From contig CAVUDO010000002.1 in the NCBI GenBank assembly GCA_963740255.1, forward strand, positions 1,674,001 through 1,738,000: a stretch of 64,000 bases of DNA. Direction: 5' to 3'. A program made the translations under genes and the position numbers. The DNA comes from CAVUDO01 sp963740255 (GTDB taxonomy: Bacteria > Actinomycetota > Actinomycetes > Mycobacteriales > Cryptosporangiaceae). The number at the start of each line of letters is the position of its first letter. Within the stretch, counting starts at the first letter, position 1. A model generated the notes under the pieces. It saw nothing but the letters and a program-made list of their open reading frames with translations. It was not told the DNA's origin and searched no databases. Of this stretch, positions 26,027 through 35,907 are shown one piece after another.

Positions 26027-26548
26027 AACCATGCGGCCGTGGATCTCCTGGGCAGCGTCGTCGGGCGTTGTTTCGGCGGTGTCGATGGCTACGTCGTATC
26101 GCGCTGGCGACCTGGTGTCGTCCCACGCTCGGAGTCTGGCGGCAGCGTCTCCGTGACCTCGCGCGGCGATGCGCTCTGCTGCAACGTCGCGGGGGCACCA
26201 CAGGTGAACGACAAGCCACCGGGTCCGGGGAGTCGCACCGACAACCGCGTCGATGGCTTCGACTTGTCCGAGGTGCAGCACCGGCACGTGCTCTTCGAGC
26301 CGCTGCGCCAGCGACTCCCGGTCCACGGCGTAGACGGAGTCGTACCGCTGGTTCTCCCAGACGATCTCGCCCTGAGAGCGCAGCGCATCAAGGGCAGACC
26401 TGGTCGTCATTCGGTACCCGGTGCGCTCGCCTTGCCCGGCCTTGAGTCTGGGGTAGAGGACGTATCGCGGGTCTAGTTCTTGCAGAGTCCGTGTGATGGT
26501 GTCCTTCCCGGCTCCGGGCGGACCGTAAAGGATCACTCCGTGGCTCAA
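26006..26548 (-). CDS. P-loop NTPase/kinase-like protein
   Basis: A 180-residue protein starting with a Walker A loop, ILYGPPGAGKDT, as in guanylate and adenylate kinases. Later segments include WENQRYDSVYAVDRESLAQRL, an Arg-rich lid (CPRDVAAERIAARGHGD) and YDVAIDTAETTPDDAA. It probably phosphorylates or senses a nucleotide-like ligand; the substrate is unknown. Its GTG start overlaps the stop of the GntR/P-loop gene as GTGA, so the two form a coupled regulatory operon divergent from the transfer genes. Confidence 0.75.
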   Translation of the reverse strand: MSHGVILYGPPGAGKDTITRTLQELDPRYVLYPRLKAGQGERTGYRMTTRSALDALRSQGEIVWENQRYDSVYAVDRESLAQRLEEHVPVLHLGQVEAIDAVVGATPRTRWLVVHLWCPRDVAAERIAARGHGDAAARLRAWDDTRSPARYDVAIDTAETTPDDAAQEIHGRMVKTFHTR

Positions 26549-27402
26549 CTCGACGCACCGTCGAGAAGAGACCTGACCAGTTCCTTGGCCTGGCTTTGGA
26601 GCGGTGCACTGCTCGATGCACAGTTCTCGATGAGCACGTGCGCAACGGCTGGCCGGAAGTCGGCATCGATAGCCGTGAGATAGCCGGGCCAGTCATCGAG
26701 CTTGCCGGCATCTCGGGGGGCTCCACGGTGCCGCAAATAGGTGTGCATCGTGTCCACGTCGCAGTACATCCACACGAGCGTGGCGGTCGCGTTTATCGCG
26801 GCGTACCCCGTCTGCGTGCGCGTGATCCATGTCGGGTCGGTGAACTCCCGGAGGAATGGGGCGCTCACAATCACGCTGTTTCCACACTCGACGTTCTCGA
26901 CCGCGCCCGCGTCAAGCGCCTCGTACTCCCGCGGGCGAATCACGTTGAGGTAGGTCTCCGATTCGCGGTCGTGGGGCGACTGGCCAAGCATCTCTAGCGC
27001 GGTCTCAACGACCGGACGCGTGAGCGTGTCCTTGTCGAGCATCGGCCAACCGGTCTCACGCGCGAGCGTCCGCGCGAACTCCGTCTTCCCGCTGCCGGCG
27101 TAACCGCCGATGAGGACCACCTGCGGCCGCTGCAACCGGATCTCGTTCCGCTGCGCCTGGTCCGGCATGTGAACCACGCGCTTGGAGCGGGCCTTGCTGG
27201 CAACGATCCCCTCGTCGGTGAGGAGCTTCATGGCCTCGCTGATGGTGAAGACGCTGACGCCCCACTCATCGGCGAGTTCGCGGGTGGACGGCAGGACGTC
27301 TCCGTCCCGAAGGACGCCCGCGTCGATCTTGTTCCGGATGTTGCGTGCGACCTGCTGGTGCAACGACTCCGACCGGGTCAACCGCGACCGGGTGGGCGAC
27401 AT
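26545..27402 (-). CDS. GntR-type regulator fused to a P-loop kinase-like domain
   Basis: This 285-residue fusion has an N-terminal GntR winged helix (about residues 10-80: LHQQVARNIRNKIDAGVLRDG, STRELADEWGVSVFTISEAMKLL). After a short linker comes a P-loop domain, VVLIGGYAGSGKTEFARTLA (Walker A near residue 102), with DKDTLTRPVV and a helical remainder. The GntR part should bind palindromes in the 27403-27605 intergenic region and control the AICE transfer operon; the NTPase part may couple that to a ligand (inference). Confidence 0.8.
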   Translation of the reverse strand: MSPTRSRLTRSESLHQQVARNIRNKIDAGVLRDGDVLPSTRELADEWGVSVFTISEAMKLLTDEGIVASKARSKRVVHMPDQAQRNEIRLQRPQVVLIGGYAGSGKTEFARTLARETGWPMLDKDTLTRPVVETALEMLGQSPHDRESETYLNVIRPREYEALDAGAVENVECGNSVIVSAPFLREFTDPTWITRTQTGYAAINATATLVWMYCDVDTMHTYLRHRGAPRDAGKLDDWPGYLTAIDADFRPAVAHVLIENCASSSAPLQSQAKELVRSLLDGASS

Positions 27403-27511
27403 GGGCTCTCCTTGTGGCCGCGCGCCTGGTGTCTAGCTAGTAGGTCTCTGACCATATCAGTCACCTAACACATTTCCGTATGTGCAGTTCAGAGCCCTAG
27501 AAATTCTCATG

Positions 27512-27545
27512 TCTAACAGTTGACATGTTAGATATCAACTGTTAG
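27512..27545 (+). promoter_or_regulatory. Operator palindromes for the AICE regulator
   Basis: CTAACAGTTGA (27513-27523) pairs perfectly with TCAACTGTTAG (27535-27545). A second palindrome, TCTAACA / TGTTAGA (27512-27518, 27526-27532), is nested. They share the core CTAACA, which recurs at about 27466 on the other side of the divergent region. Confidence 0.75.
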
Positions 27546-27548
27546 GTT
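27520..27548 (+). promoter_or_regulatory. Promoter of the AICE transfer operon
   Basis: TTGACA at 27520-27525, 17-bp spacer, TAGGTT at 27543-27548. Both hexamers lie within the operator palindromes, so a bound GntR-type protein would block RNA polymerase. Confidence 0.65.
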
Positions 27549-27605
27549 CTACCTAGATAGTCCACCCGGGCTCAGGCGGTCCGGGGGAGCTAGGAGGAGG
27601 AACCC

Positions 27606-28064
27606 ATGTTGCGGAATCCGTCGATCCCGGTGCATCACGATCTGGTGTTCGCTCACGGGGCGTTGGTGGCGTCGGAGGTGTGCCCGGTGTTCGAGTTCGC
27701 TGAGGGTAAGCGTGGTGAGCAGAAGACCGACCCGGACACTGGCTTGCTGGTGTGGGAGGTCACGGTCCTCGACAACGACCCTGACGCGAAGGGTGCGAGT
27801 AAGGCCGTGAAGGTCAAGATCCTCGCCCCGTTCCAGCCGGTGCCGCCGCCCGCGCTGGTGGGTCTGCCGGCCGGCATGAGCCTTCGCCCGGTGGAGTTCG
27901 AGCATCTGACGGTCAAGCCGTACTGCACCGAGGTGATGAAGGGCCGGTTCAAGGTCGCGTACTCGTTGACCGCGCGCGGCATGGCCGCCCCGGCCGGCTC
28001 GTCCGGCGCCTCGAATGGCCATTCGGCTAAGCCGGTCAAGAGCACGGACCCGGTGAGCGTCTGA
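27606..28064 (+). CDS. Conserved AICE protein of unknown function
   Basis: A 152-residue soluble protein, first gene of the transfer operon. It has a strand-rich core (VCPVFEFAEGKRGEQK, WEVTVLDNDPDAKGASKAVKVKIL, FEHLTVKPYCTEVMKGRFKVAYSLTA) and a Ser/Ala/Gly-rich tail. Proteins of this kind usually precede the Tra gene in Streptomyces-type AICEs. The beta-rich pattern could be an OB-like fold, but this is only an impression. GGAGGAGG precedes the ATG. Confidence 0.65.
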   Translation: MLRNPSIPVHHDLVFAHGALVASEVCPVFEFAEGKRGEQKTDPDTGLLVWEVTVLDNDPDAKGASKAVKVKILAPFQPVPPPALVGLPAGMSLRPVEFEHLTVKPYCTEVMKGRFKVAYSLTARGMAAPAGSSGASNGHSAKPVKSTDPVSV

Positions 28065-28187
28065 CGCTGACCGTCTGAGACGACGCGGGGGCGGGCTGCA
28101 CCCCGGCTAAGGATCGCGCCCGCCCCCGTGTCTTTCCACTTCACCCGAGCCACCCGACCCCTGTGGGGTCGTGAGGAGGGCACCACC

Positions 28188-28394
28188 ATGTCTACCCCAC
28201 CCCTGCCCCGCCGCCGCGCCGCCAGCCGTGTCGCTGGCCGTGACGAGGGCTACGCGCTGGGCTGGTGCAACGGCTGTGACTGGCCCGCGGACAAGCCCGC
28301 CGGCTCCGACCTCTGCGATTCCTGCGCCGCGTCGTTCCCGCTGTTGGGCCACACCCGCCGTCACCGTCCCTCTCCTGCTGGTCGGGGGTGGTGA
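28188..28394 (+). CDS. Small zinc-ribbon-like AICE protein
   Basis: A 68-residue basic protein with two CxxC pairs (CNGC and CDSC) about 20 residues apart, forming a probable zinc ribbon. GAGGAGGG precedes the ATG. It has no known function. Small Cys-pair proteins are typical between the first AICE gene and Tra. Confidence 0.6.
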   Translation: MSTPPLPRRRAASRVAGRDEGYALGWCNGCDWPADKPAGSDLCDSCAASFPLLGHTRRHRPSPAGRGW

Positions 28395-28396
28395 GC

Positions 28397-28642
28397 ATGT
28401 CCAACCGTCCCCGGAGCGAGCGTGCCGAGATCCGTGACCTGCTGCGTTCGATGCCGGCCCGCGGAGCCTCGGATGCGGACAAGGCGGCCTGGTGGGAACA
28501 GAAAGCCGAACTGTTCGACCGTTTCGCTGACCTCATCGACCCTGCCGAGTTCGGCGACATCGGCGACCCCGATCCCTCCGACGTGGCGTCACACGCCCGA
28601 CACACAGCCGCCTACTACCGCCGCAGTGGGTGGTCCTGGTGA
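28397..28642 (+). CDS. Small conserved AICE protein
   Basis: An 81-residue acidic helical protein (ERAEIRDLLRSMPARGASDADKAAWWEQKAELFDRFADLID). It has no Cys pairs or membrane helix. I chose the ATG at 28397, eight bases after GGGGG; a GTG at 28391 overlapping the previous stop is an alternative. Its stop overlaps the next gene as GTGA. Function unknown. Confidence 0.6.
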   Translation: MSNRPRSERAEIRDLLRSMPARGASDADKAAWWEQKAELFDRFADLIDPAEFGDIGDPDPSDVASHARHTAAYYRRSGWSW

Positions 28643-28827
28643 ACGCCTCATCGCGGACCCGCCGCGCCTCCACGCCTCGCCGGGTCTGCGCCGGCTGTCA
28701 CCACAGCTTCCGGCCTCGGGAGATCGACCCGGAACCGCTGTGTGAGTCCTGCACCACCCAAGACGCCCTGTTCCGCATCGACTCGCCGCGCTCTACCGGG
28801 CGTCGCTATGACGGGAAGTGGTTCTGA
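28639..28827 (+). CDS. Second small zinc-ribbon-like AICE protein
   Basis: A 62-residue basic protein with CAGC and CESC pairs (VCAGCHHSFRPREIDPEPLCESC) typical of a zinc ribbon. The GTG start overlaps the upstream stop, and its own TGA overlaps the Tra ATG (TGATG), so all four small genes and tra are translationally coupled. Function unknown; nucleic-acid binding is plausible. Confidence 0.6.
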   Translation: MNASSRTRRASTPRRVCAGCHHSFRPREIDPEPLCESCTTQDALFRIDSPRSTGRRYDGKWF

Positions 28828-30296
28828 TGATGGTCTCCTCCTCGGCGCGGTCCCGGTCGGTGAACACCTACACCTCGACCGGGTTCGCCCGCACGTTCCC
28901 CAAGCTCTATGACACCTACCGGATCACCGCCGACCTCTGCGGCGGGATCGCCGCGCTGTGCGCGTTCGGGTGGCGCCACCGCGAGACCACCACCACCGCC
29001 GCGGTGTCCGTGCTCGTCTACGTCGCCGGGGTGAAGATCCTCGACGATGCCCGGTGGGCGCTGGCACCCCTGGCCGGCGTCGTGGGTCTGCTGTTCGCGG
29101 TCCCTTCGACGCGCCGGGCGCTGCTGGGTTGGTATGCCCGTGGCCGGTCCCGGCGGATGCTGCAAACCGGCCTGGCCGAACTGCGGTTCGCTAACTCCAC
29201 CGGGCGGCTCCCGAAGATTCGTCGGGTGCGTTCCACCGCGGTCGGTGAGCGGATGAGGTTGGTCTGCCGTCCCGGTCAATCCGCCGAACTGCTCGACTCC
29301 CGCGTCGAGGAACTACGTGCGGCTGCCCGCTGCCGGGACATGCGGATCACCCGCGACCCGAACCAGTCCCACCACGTCACCGTGGACGTGATCCGGCGCG
29401 ACCCGTTCACCAACGGCCTGCTGATCCCCTGGGCTGACCTGCACGCCGACGTGCTGTCCATGTGGGACCCGGTCCACTTGGGCACCGACGAGTTCGGCGA
29501 ATCAGTCCGGGTGTCCCTGGTGGAACGGTCGATCCTGTTCGGCGCCGAACCAGGCGGCGGTAAGTCCTCCGCGATGCAAACCATCCTGTCGCACGCGGCG
29601 AAGTCCCCCGACGCGCACCTGCTCCTCATCGACCCCAACCGGGTCCAGGCCGCGCCGTGGCGTGACCGTGCGCTCGCGACTGCCTACGACGACCCCGCCG
29701 ACGCCCTCGGTGTCCTGGACCTCATCCGCGCCGAGATCACCCGCCGCCTTGAACTGCTCGAACGCCTCCCCGGCGTGAACCGCAAGGTCACCCGTCAGAT
29801 CGCTGACGGTGAGGGCCTGGCGCTGTGGGTCCTCGGCATCGATGAACTCGCGTTCCACACCTCCGTCGTCGGCACCTCCAACCAACGGGCCGCGTTCGCC
29901 ACCGCGTGCCGAGACATCGTCGCCCGCGGTCGGGCCGCCGGCATCATCCCCGTCCTCGCGACCCAACGACCCACCTCCGATGTCGTGCCGACCTCACTGC
30001 GGGACCTGATCTCGATGCGCTGCGCACTACGCACCACCACCGACGCATCCAGTGACGTGATCCTCGGGGAGGGCTGGTCCCGACGTGGCTACACCGCCAC
30101 CGATATCGAGATCACCCAACGCGGCGTCGCGTGGCTCCTCGCTGAGGGGCAGACGCCGCAACGGATGAAGTTCGCGTGGATCAGCGACGACGAGATCGCT
30201 GACCTGTCCGTGACGACCGTGCGGCACCGCCCACCCGCACCCACCGACCCCATCACCGCCACCCCGGCCGGCGACCCGGCGCCCGCCGCCGAATAG
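28827..30296 (+). CDS. FtsK/SpoIIIE-type DNA transfer protein (Tra)
   Basis: A 489-residue AICE conjugation motor. Two hydrophobic segments lie near residues 35-55 and 62-85 (membrane anchor). The FtsK-like ATPase follows, with Walker A GAEPGGGKSS near residue 240, the Walker B region LALWVLGIDELAF, and the ATQRPTSDVVPTSLRD motif. In Streptomyces such proteins move double-stranded DNA between mycelia, without a relaxase. It looks intact, unlike the downstream rep and int. Confidence 0.9.
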   Translation: MMVSSSARSRSVNTYTSTGFARTFPKLYDTYRITADLCGGIAALCAFGWRHRETTTTAAVSVLVYVAGVKILDDARWALAPLAGVVGLLFAVPSTRRALLGWYARGRSRRMLQTGLAELRFANSTGRLPKIRRVRSTAVGERMRLVCRPGQSAELLDSRVEELRAAARCRDMRITRDPNQSHHVTVDVIRRDPFTNGLLIPWADLHADVLSMWDPVHLGTDEFGESVRVSLVERSILFGAEPGGGKSSAMQTILSHAAKSPDAHLLLIDPNRVQAAPWRDRALATAYDDPADALGVLDLIRAEITRRLELLERLPGVNRKVTRQIADGEGLALWVLGIDELAFHTSVVGTSNQRAAFATACRDIVARGRAAGIIPVLATQRPTSDVVPTSLRDLISMRCALRTTTDASSDVILGEGWSRRGYTATDIEITQRGVAWLLAEGQTPQRMKFAWISDDEIADLSVTTVRHRPPAPTDPITATPAGDPAPAAE

Positions 30297-30339
30297 CCCA
30301 CCCACACCGCCTGTCTGCCCTTGGAAGGGGTGACCCGTC

Positions 30340-30624
30340 ATGACCACAACCGCCCTACCCACCACCGCCCTGCCTGCCACGACGCTGCCGCGTCGCACGC
30401 CGCGTTCCCGGCGCGCCCCGGAACTGCTGTGTGACTTCTGCACCTGGCCCGCCGGCTACATCGCCCCCGAGTCCGGAGCCCTCGTCTGCGACCCCTACGC
30501 CCACCCCATCACCGACCCCGCCAACACCCACCCACTCCTGCACGTCCGCGACGAACACCCCGCCCTGACCGACATCCACGACCTCACCGGCCAGACCTGG
30601 GACTCGTGGGAGGTGCCGACATGA
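30340..30624 (+). CDS. Hypothetical AICE protein
   Basis: A 94-residue protein with a Thr/Pro/Arg-rich start, one CDFC pair, and an acidic His/Asp-rich end (LHVRDEHPALTDIHDLTGQTWD). No recognised family. It is preceded by TTGGAAGGGG and overlaps the next gene by ATGA, so it belongs to the transfer operon. Confidence 0.55.
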   Translation: MTTTALPTTALPATTLPRRTPRSRRAPELLCDFCTWPAGYIAPESGALVCDPYAHPITDPANTHPLLHVRDEHPALTDIHDLTGQTWDSWEVPT

Positions 30625-31394
30625 CCACCACCGCCCGCTCCGCCGGGTCTGCTGGGCCTGCTTCGGCCCGCTCGGAGTCCGCCGTCCTCGTGGTGATCCT
30701 GCTGTTCGTCGGTGGGATGGCCGGTGCCGCGTCGTTCACCCACATGCACGACTGGTCCATGACCCACCTACCCGAGGACACCCCGGACTGGTTCGGATGG
30801 GCCAACGCCGTCGTGTCCGAACTCATCCCCCTCGGGGCTGCCCTGGTCGTGCGGACCAACCGCCGCCACGGCCGCCCCGCCGGCTACGCCCTGTTCGTGC
30901 TCCTCGCGTTCGTCGCGGTGTCCCTGACCGCTCAATGCGCGATGGCCGAACCGTCTCCGTCTGGCTGGTTCGTGTCCGCGCTGCCCGCGCTGGGGTTCCT
31001 GACCCTGATCAAACTCACCCTCACCACCCCGATCACCTCGACGGCCCCCGCACACCTCGCCGCACCAACCCGCCCCGCGTCCGTCCCCGCCGTCCCGACG
31101 ACCGGGGACGACACCGGGACCCGTCCTGGCCCCGTCCTGCCCGTCCGGGACGGCGACACGTCAGGTCCGCGTCCTGCGCTGGCTCCGGAACTCCTCAAGC
31201 AGGCACGACAGGCCGCCGAAGCGCACCTCTCGGAGATGGGCCGCCCGATCACCCGTGACGCGCTCCGCGCCGCCCTGGGCGTGTCCAACGCCCTGGCCTC
31301 AGACCTGCTCGCCGCCGTTCGGGACGACCGTCCCGCCGTCCTGAGTCCATCCCCGGCCGTCCTCAACGGCCACGCCCCGTCCTACCCGTCCTGA
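30621..31394 (+). CDS. DUF2637 membrane protein, SpdB-like
   Basis: A 257-residue protein with four hydrophobic helices in the first 135 residues, in the DUF2637 pattern (SAVLVVILLFVGGMAGAASF, then WFGWANAVVSELIPLGAALV). The Thr/Pro-rich linker leads to a short C-terminal helical segment (LKQARQAAEAHLSEMGRPITRDALRAAL) like a helix-turn-helix. DUF2637 proteins accompany Tra in AICEs and are linked to intramycelial plasmid spread (Spd). Confidence 0.8.
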   Translation: MTTTARSAGSAGPASARSESAVLVVILLFVGGMAGAASFTHMHDWSMTHLPEDTPDWFGWANAVVSELIPLGAALVVRTNRRHGRPAGYALFVLLAFVAVSLTAQCAMAEPSPSGWFVSALPALGFLTLIKLTLTTPITSTAPAHLAAPTRPASVPAVPTTGDDTGTRPGPVLPVRDGDTSGPRPALAPELLKQARQAAEAHLSEMGRPITRDALRAALGVSNALASDLLAAVRDDRPAVLSPSPAVLNGHAPSYPS

Positions 31395-31450
31395 CCTACC
31401 CGTTCGGTCCCTGACCAGTCGGTGAGCCTCGGAGAGGAGAAGAAGCCATC

Positions 31451-33453
<2,003 letters not shown>

Positions 33454-33463
33454 GAGTAAGCAA

Positions 33464-33706
33464 ATGTCATCGCTAGCACCTGAAAGACTGTTTCCTGCTC
33501 CACCGAGAAGCGAATACCGAGTCATTCAACCCAAGTGGCACACTGTCGCGGAAGCAGCCGTGTTGCTCAACTTCGGACTTACGAAAACGAAAATGCTTGT
33601 CATCACCGGAGAGCTACGGTCCTGCAAAGACGGCAAGCACCGCCGCATCCTGCCCGAATGGATAGACGAGTACATCGCTCGCCGCGCTTCCGAGTGGGCA
33701 TCATGA
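33464..33706 (+). CDS. Excisionase-type helix-turn-helix protein (Xis)
   Basis: An 80-residue protein with a MerR/excisionase-like DNA-binding motif (WHTVAEAAVLLNFGLTKTKMLV, then GELRSCKDGKHRRILPEWIDEYIA). AICE Xis proteins bend DNA at att and direct Int to excision. TAGGAG lies seven bases before the ATG. Its TGA overlaps the Int start as ATGA, the standard xis-int arrangement. Confidence 0.85.
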   Translation: MSSLAPERLFPAPPRSEYRVIQPKWHTVAEAAVLLNFGLTKTKMLVITGELRSCKDGKHRRILPEWIDEYIARRASEWAS

Positions 33707-33881
33707 CCGGCAGGGCTCGCGCCAATGGGGAGGGATCGATCTTCCCGTACCGTAACGGCTACGCGGCATACGTGTGGGTTACCACACCGTCCGGTAAACG
33801 GATTCGCAAGTACGTCTACGGAAAGACGCGGGAGCAAGTTCACGAGAAATGGACGAAGCTCCAACACAACGCGAAGCAAGG

Positions 33882-34974
33882 GGCGGTGTCAGCCGGTGGT
33901 GGCAATTGAGCTGGTGAGGATGTCGGTGAAGACTTCTGCTGGGGTTCGGTAGCCGAGGATACGCCGTGGTCGGTTGTTGAGTTCGGCGGCGACGAGGTCG
34001 AGGTAGGTCTGGTCGTCGGTGATGGCGGTGCCCTTGGGGAAGTACTCGCGTAGCAGCCCGTTGGTGTTTTCGTTCGTGCCGCGTTCCCACGGTGAGTGCG
34101 GATGCGCGAAGTACACGTCCACATTAGAGGCGAGGGTGAACGCGGCGTGGCCGGCCATCTCGCTGCCCTGGTCCCAGGTCAGGGTCTTGACCAACGCGGC
34201 GGGCATCCCGGCCACCGAAGCCAGGAGCGCGTTGCAGGTGGTGGCCGCGTCGCGGCGCCCGGCCGGCAGCGCCACCGTCACGGTGTAGCGGCTGGTTCGC
34301 TCGACCAGGGTCGCCATCGCCGAACGCCCGGCTTTACCGATCACGAGGTCACCTTCCCAGTGCCCGGGCACGGCCCGGTCGCTGGCCTCGGCCGGACGGG
34401 CGTCAATGCTGGTCATACCCACGATCCGCGCCCCTGGGCTGGAGCGGCGGCCACGGGGGCGACGCTTCTGGCGCCCCGAACGCAGCAAGATGCCTTGCCG
34501 GGCGAGTTCGCCCTTGGGCAGCGCATAGATCCAGGTGTAGATCGCCTCGTGCGACACAGTGCCGGCCACCTGCTCAGCGTGCTCACCGCCGTGCTCGGCG
34601 CGCAACCTGCCCGCGGCCTGGTCCGGGGAACACCCGCCGCGCAGCTTGCCGAGCACCTGATCGCGTAGCACCGGGTCGGCGTCGAGCTTGCGGACCTTCG
34701 GCCGGCACCGCGACACCCCCGCTGCCCGCCCGGCTCGCACCGCCCGATACCCCGCGCGCCCGCCGTGACGGGCGATATCGCGACACACCACGCTCGGATC
34801 CCGGCCGATCCGCCCGGCGATCACCCGCCCCTGGGCGTCCTCAGCGATGCCCCGGGAGATCTCCTCCCGATCAGCCTCGGACAACATCCTGCGCACACCC
34901 ACGGCGGACTCCTGTCGGCTCGGTTCACCGACGATCTACACCAACCCCGATTGCTACCACCGGCTGGGACCGAG
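33882..34974 (-). mobile_element. IS30-family element, copy 1
   Basis: A 1093-bp insertion sequence with one transposase gene. Its ends share CGGTGTCAGCCGGTGGTGG-like inverted repeats (right end reads CGGTCCCAGCCGGTGGTAG). It appears identical to 35908-37000. The left side is flanked by the target triplet AGG (33879-33881). Confidence 0.9.
33889..34902 (-). CDS. IS30-family transposase, copy 1
   Basis: A 337-residue DDE transposase. The N-terminal helix-turn-helix (SEADREEISRGIAEDAQGR, IAGRIGRDPSVVCRDIAR) is followed by the catalytic core. Catalytic residues sit in GHWEGDLVIGK (Asp), LTWDQGSEM (Asp) and RGTNENTNGLLREYFP (Glu), the IS30 signature. The gene seems intact and identical in protein sequence to copy 2. 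Confidence 0.95.
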   Translation of the reverse strand: MGVRRMLSEADREEISRGIAEDAQGRVIAGRIGRDPSVVCRDIARHGGRAGYRAVRAGRAAGVSRCRPKVRKLDADPVLRDQVLGKLRGGCSPDQAAGRLRAEHGGEHAEQVAGTVSHEAIYTWIYALPKGELARQGILLRSGRQKRRPRGRRSSPGARIVGMTSIDARPAEASDRAVPGHWEGDLVIGKAGRSAMATLVERTSRYTVTVALPAGRRDAATTCNALLASVAGMPAALVKTLTWDQGSEMAGHAAFTLASNVDVYFAHPHSPWERGTNENTNGLLREYFPKGTAITDDQTYLDLVAAELNNRPRRILGYRTPAEVFTDILTSSIATTG

Positions 34975-35040
34975 GGTGGGGTGCCCCGAGTCCTCCGGAC
35001 AGTGGCCCTACTAAAATTGGGCCGTCCGTAAGGGGGAACA

Positions 35041-35331
35041 TTGGCAAGGCGTAAGCAGAATTACTCTCCGGAGTTCCGGGCTGAGGCCGTGAAGTTGGTG
35101 ATCGAGTCGTCGCGTCCGATCGCCCAGGTGGCCAAGGAAATCAGCGTGGTCGAGGGCACCCTCGGGAATTGGGTGAATGCGTATCGGCGTGAACATGCTG
35201 GCGAGGAGCCGCCGCTGTCGATCTCGGATCGGGCCCGGCTACGGGAACTCGAACGGGAAAATCGTGAACTCCAGATGGAGCTTGCGTTCCTGAAAAAAGC
35301 GGCCGCGTACTTTGCCAAGGATCCTCGGTGA
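35041..35331 (+). CDS. IS3-family transposase OrfA
   Basis: A 96-residue OrfA with a helix-turn-helix (YSPEFRAEAVKLVIESSRPI, AQVAKEISVVEGTLGNWVNA) and a leucine-zipper-like C-terminus (RLRELERENRELQMELAFLKKA). TTG start behind AAGGGGG. The run AAAAAAG near 35291 is the usual -1 frameshift site for making OrfAB, and orfB is in the -1 frame. Confidence 0.88.
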   Translation: MARRKQNYSPEFRAEAVKLVIESSRPIAQVAKEISVVEGTLGNWVNAYRREHAGEEPPLSISDRARLRELERENRELQMELAFLKKAAAYFAKDPR

Positions 35332-35907
35332 GCGACAAGTTCGAGTTCATCGACGCCGAGTACGCCATCAACGCCGCGAACTCCGAACCCGCCCCCGGCA
35401 TCTTTTCGATGTGCTCTCTGCTCGAGGTGTCCCGCTCGGGGTTCTACGAATGGCGGGACCGGCCGGCCTCGGCCACCGCCCAGCGGAGAGAGGACCTGAA
35501 GCTGCTGATAACGAAGTCCTTTGACGAGTCCGACGGAACCTACGGGCACCGGCGAGTACACGCCGACCTGGCCGCCTGGGGCGTGCCGTGCGGCCCCGAG
35601 CTGGTCCGCTTCCTCATGCGTGAACTGGACCTACAGCCGTGCCAGCCCCGGCCCTGGCGACACAGCCTCACCGAAGCCGACGGCTCCGAGCACCACATCG
35701 GTGACCTCGTGGATCGTGACTTCACCACCGACGCGCCCGGGGTGAAGCTGGTCGGCGACATCACCTACATCGAAACCTGGCAGGGCTGGATCTATCTGGC
35801 GACCGTCATCGACTGCTACGACAAATCCGTGATCGGCTGGGCCACCCACGACAACTACAAGACCCCCCTCATCGAGGAAGCTATCGAGATGGCCGCCCGC
35901 AACCGCG
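35328..35907 (+). pseudogene. IS3-family transposase OrfB, 3'-truncated
   Basis: About 193 residues of the DDE integrase subunit remain. It has the HTH_21-like region YGHRRVHADLAAWG, the first catalytic Asp in VGDITYIET and the second in VIDCYDKSVIGWATHDNY. The catalytic Glu region is lost where IS30 copy 2 starts, so this element cannot transpose itself. Confidence 0.88.

Larger units (their letters stand above)
34975..35907 (+). mobile_element. IS3-family fragment trapped between the IS30 copies
   Basis: Contains the left part of an IS3-family element: upstream region, orfA and most of orfB. The right end, including the last third of orfB, is missing; IS30 copy 2 begins in its place. No target duplication exists at the inner IS30 junctions. 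Confidence 0.85.

Noticed and set aside
34975..35907. The IS3 fragment as passenger of a resistance-type transposon
   Set aside because: It encodes only transposase parts; no resistance or accessory gene lies between the IS30 copies.
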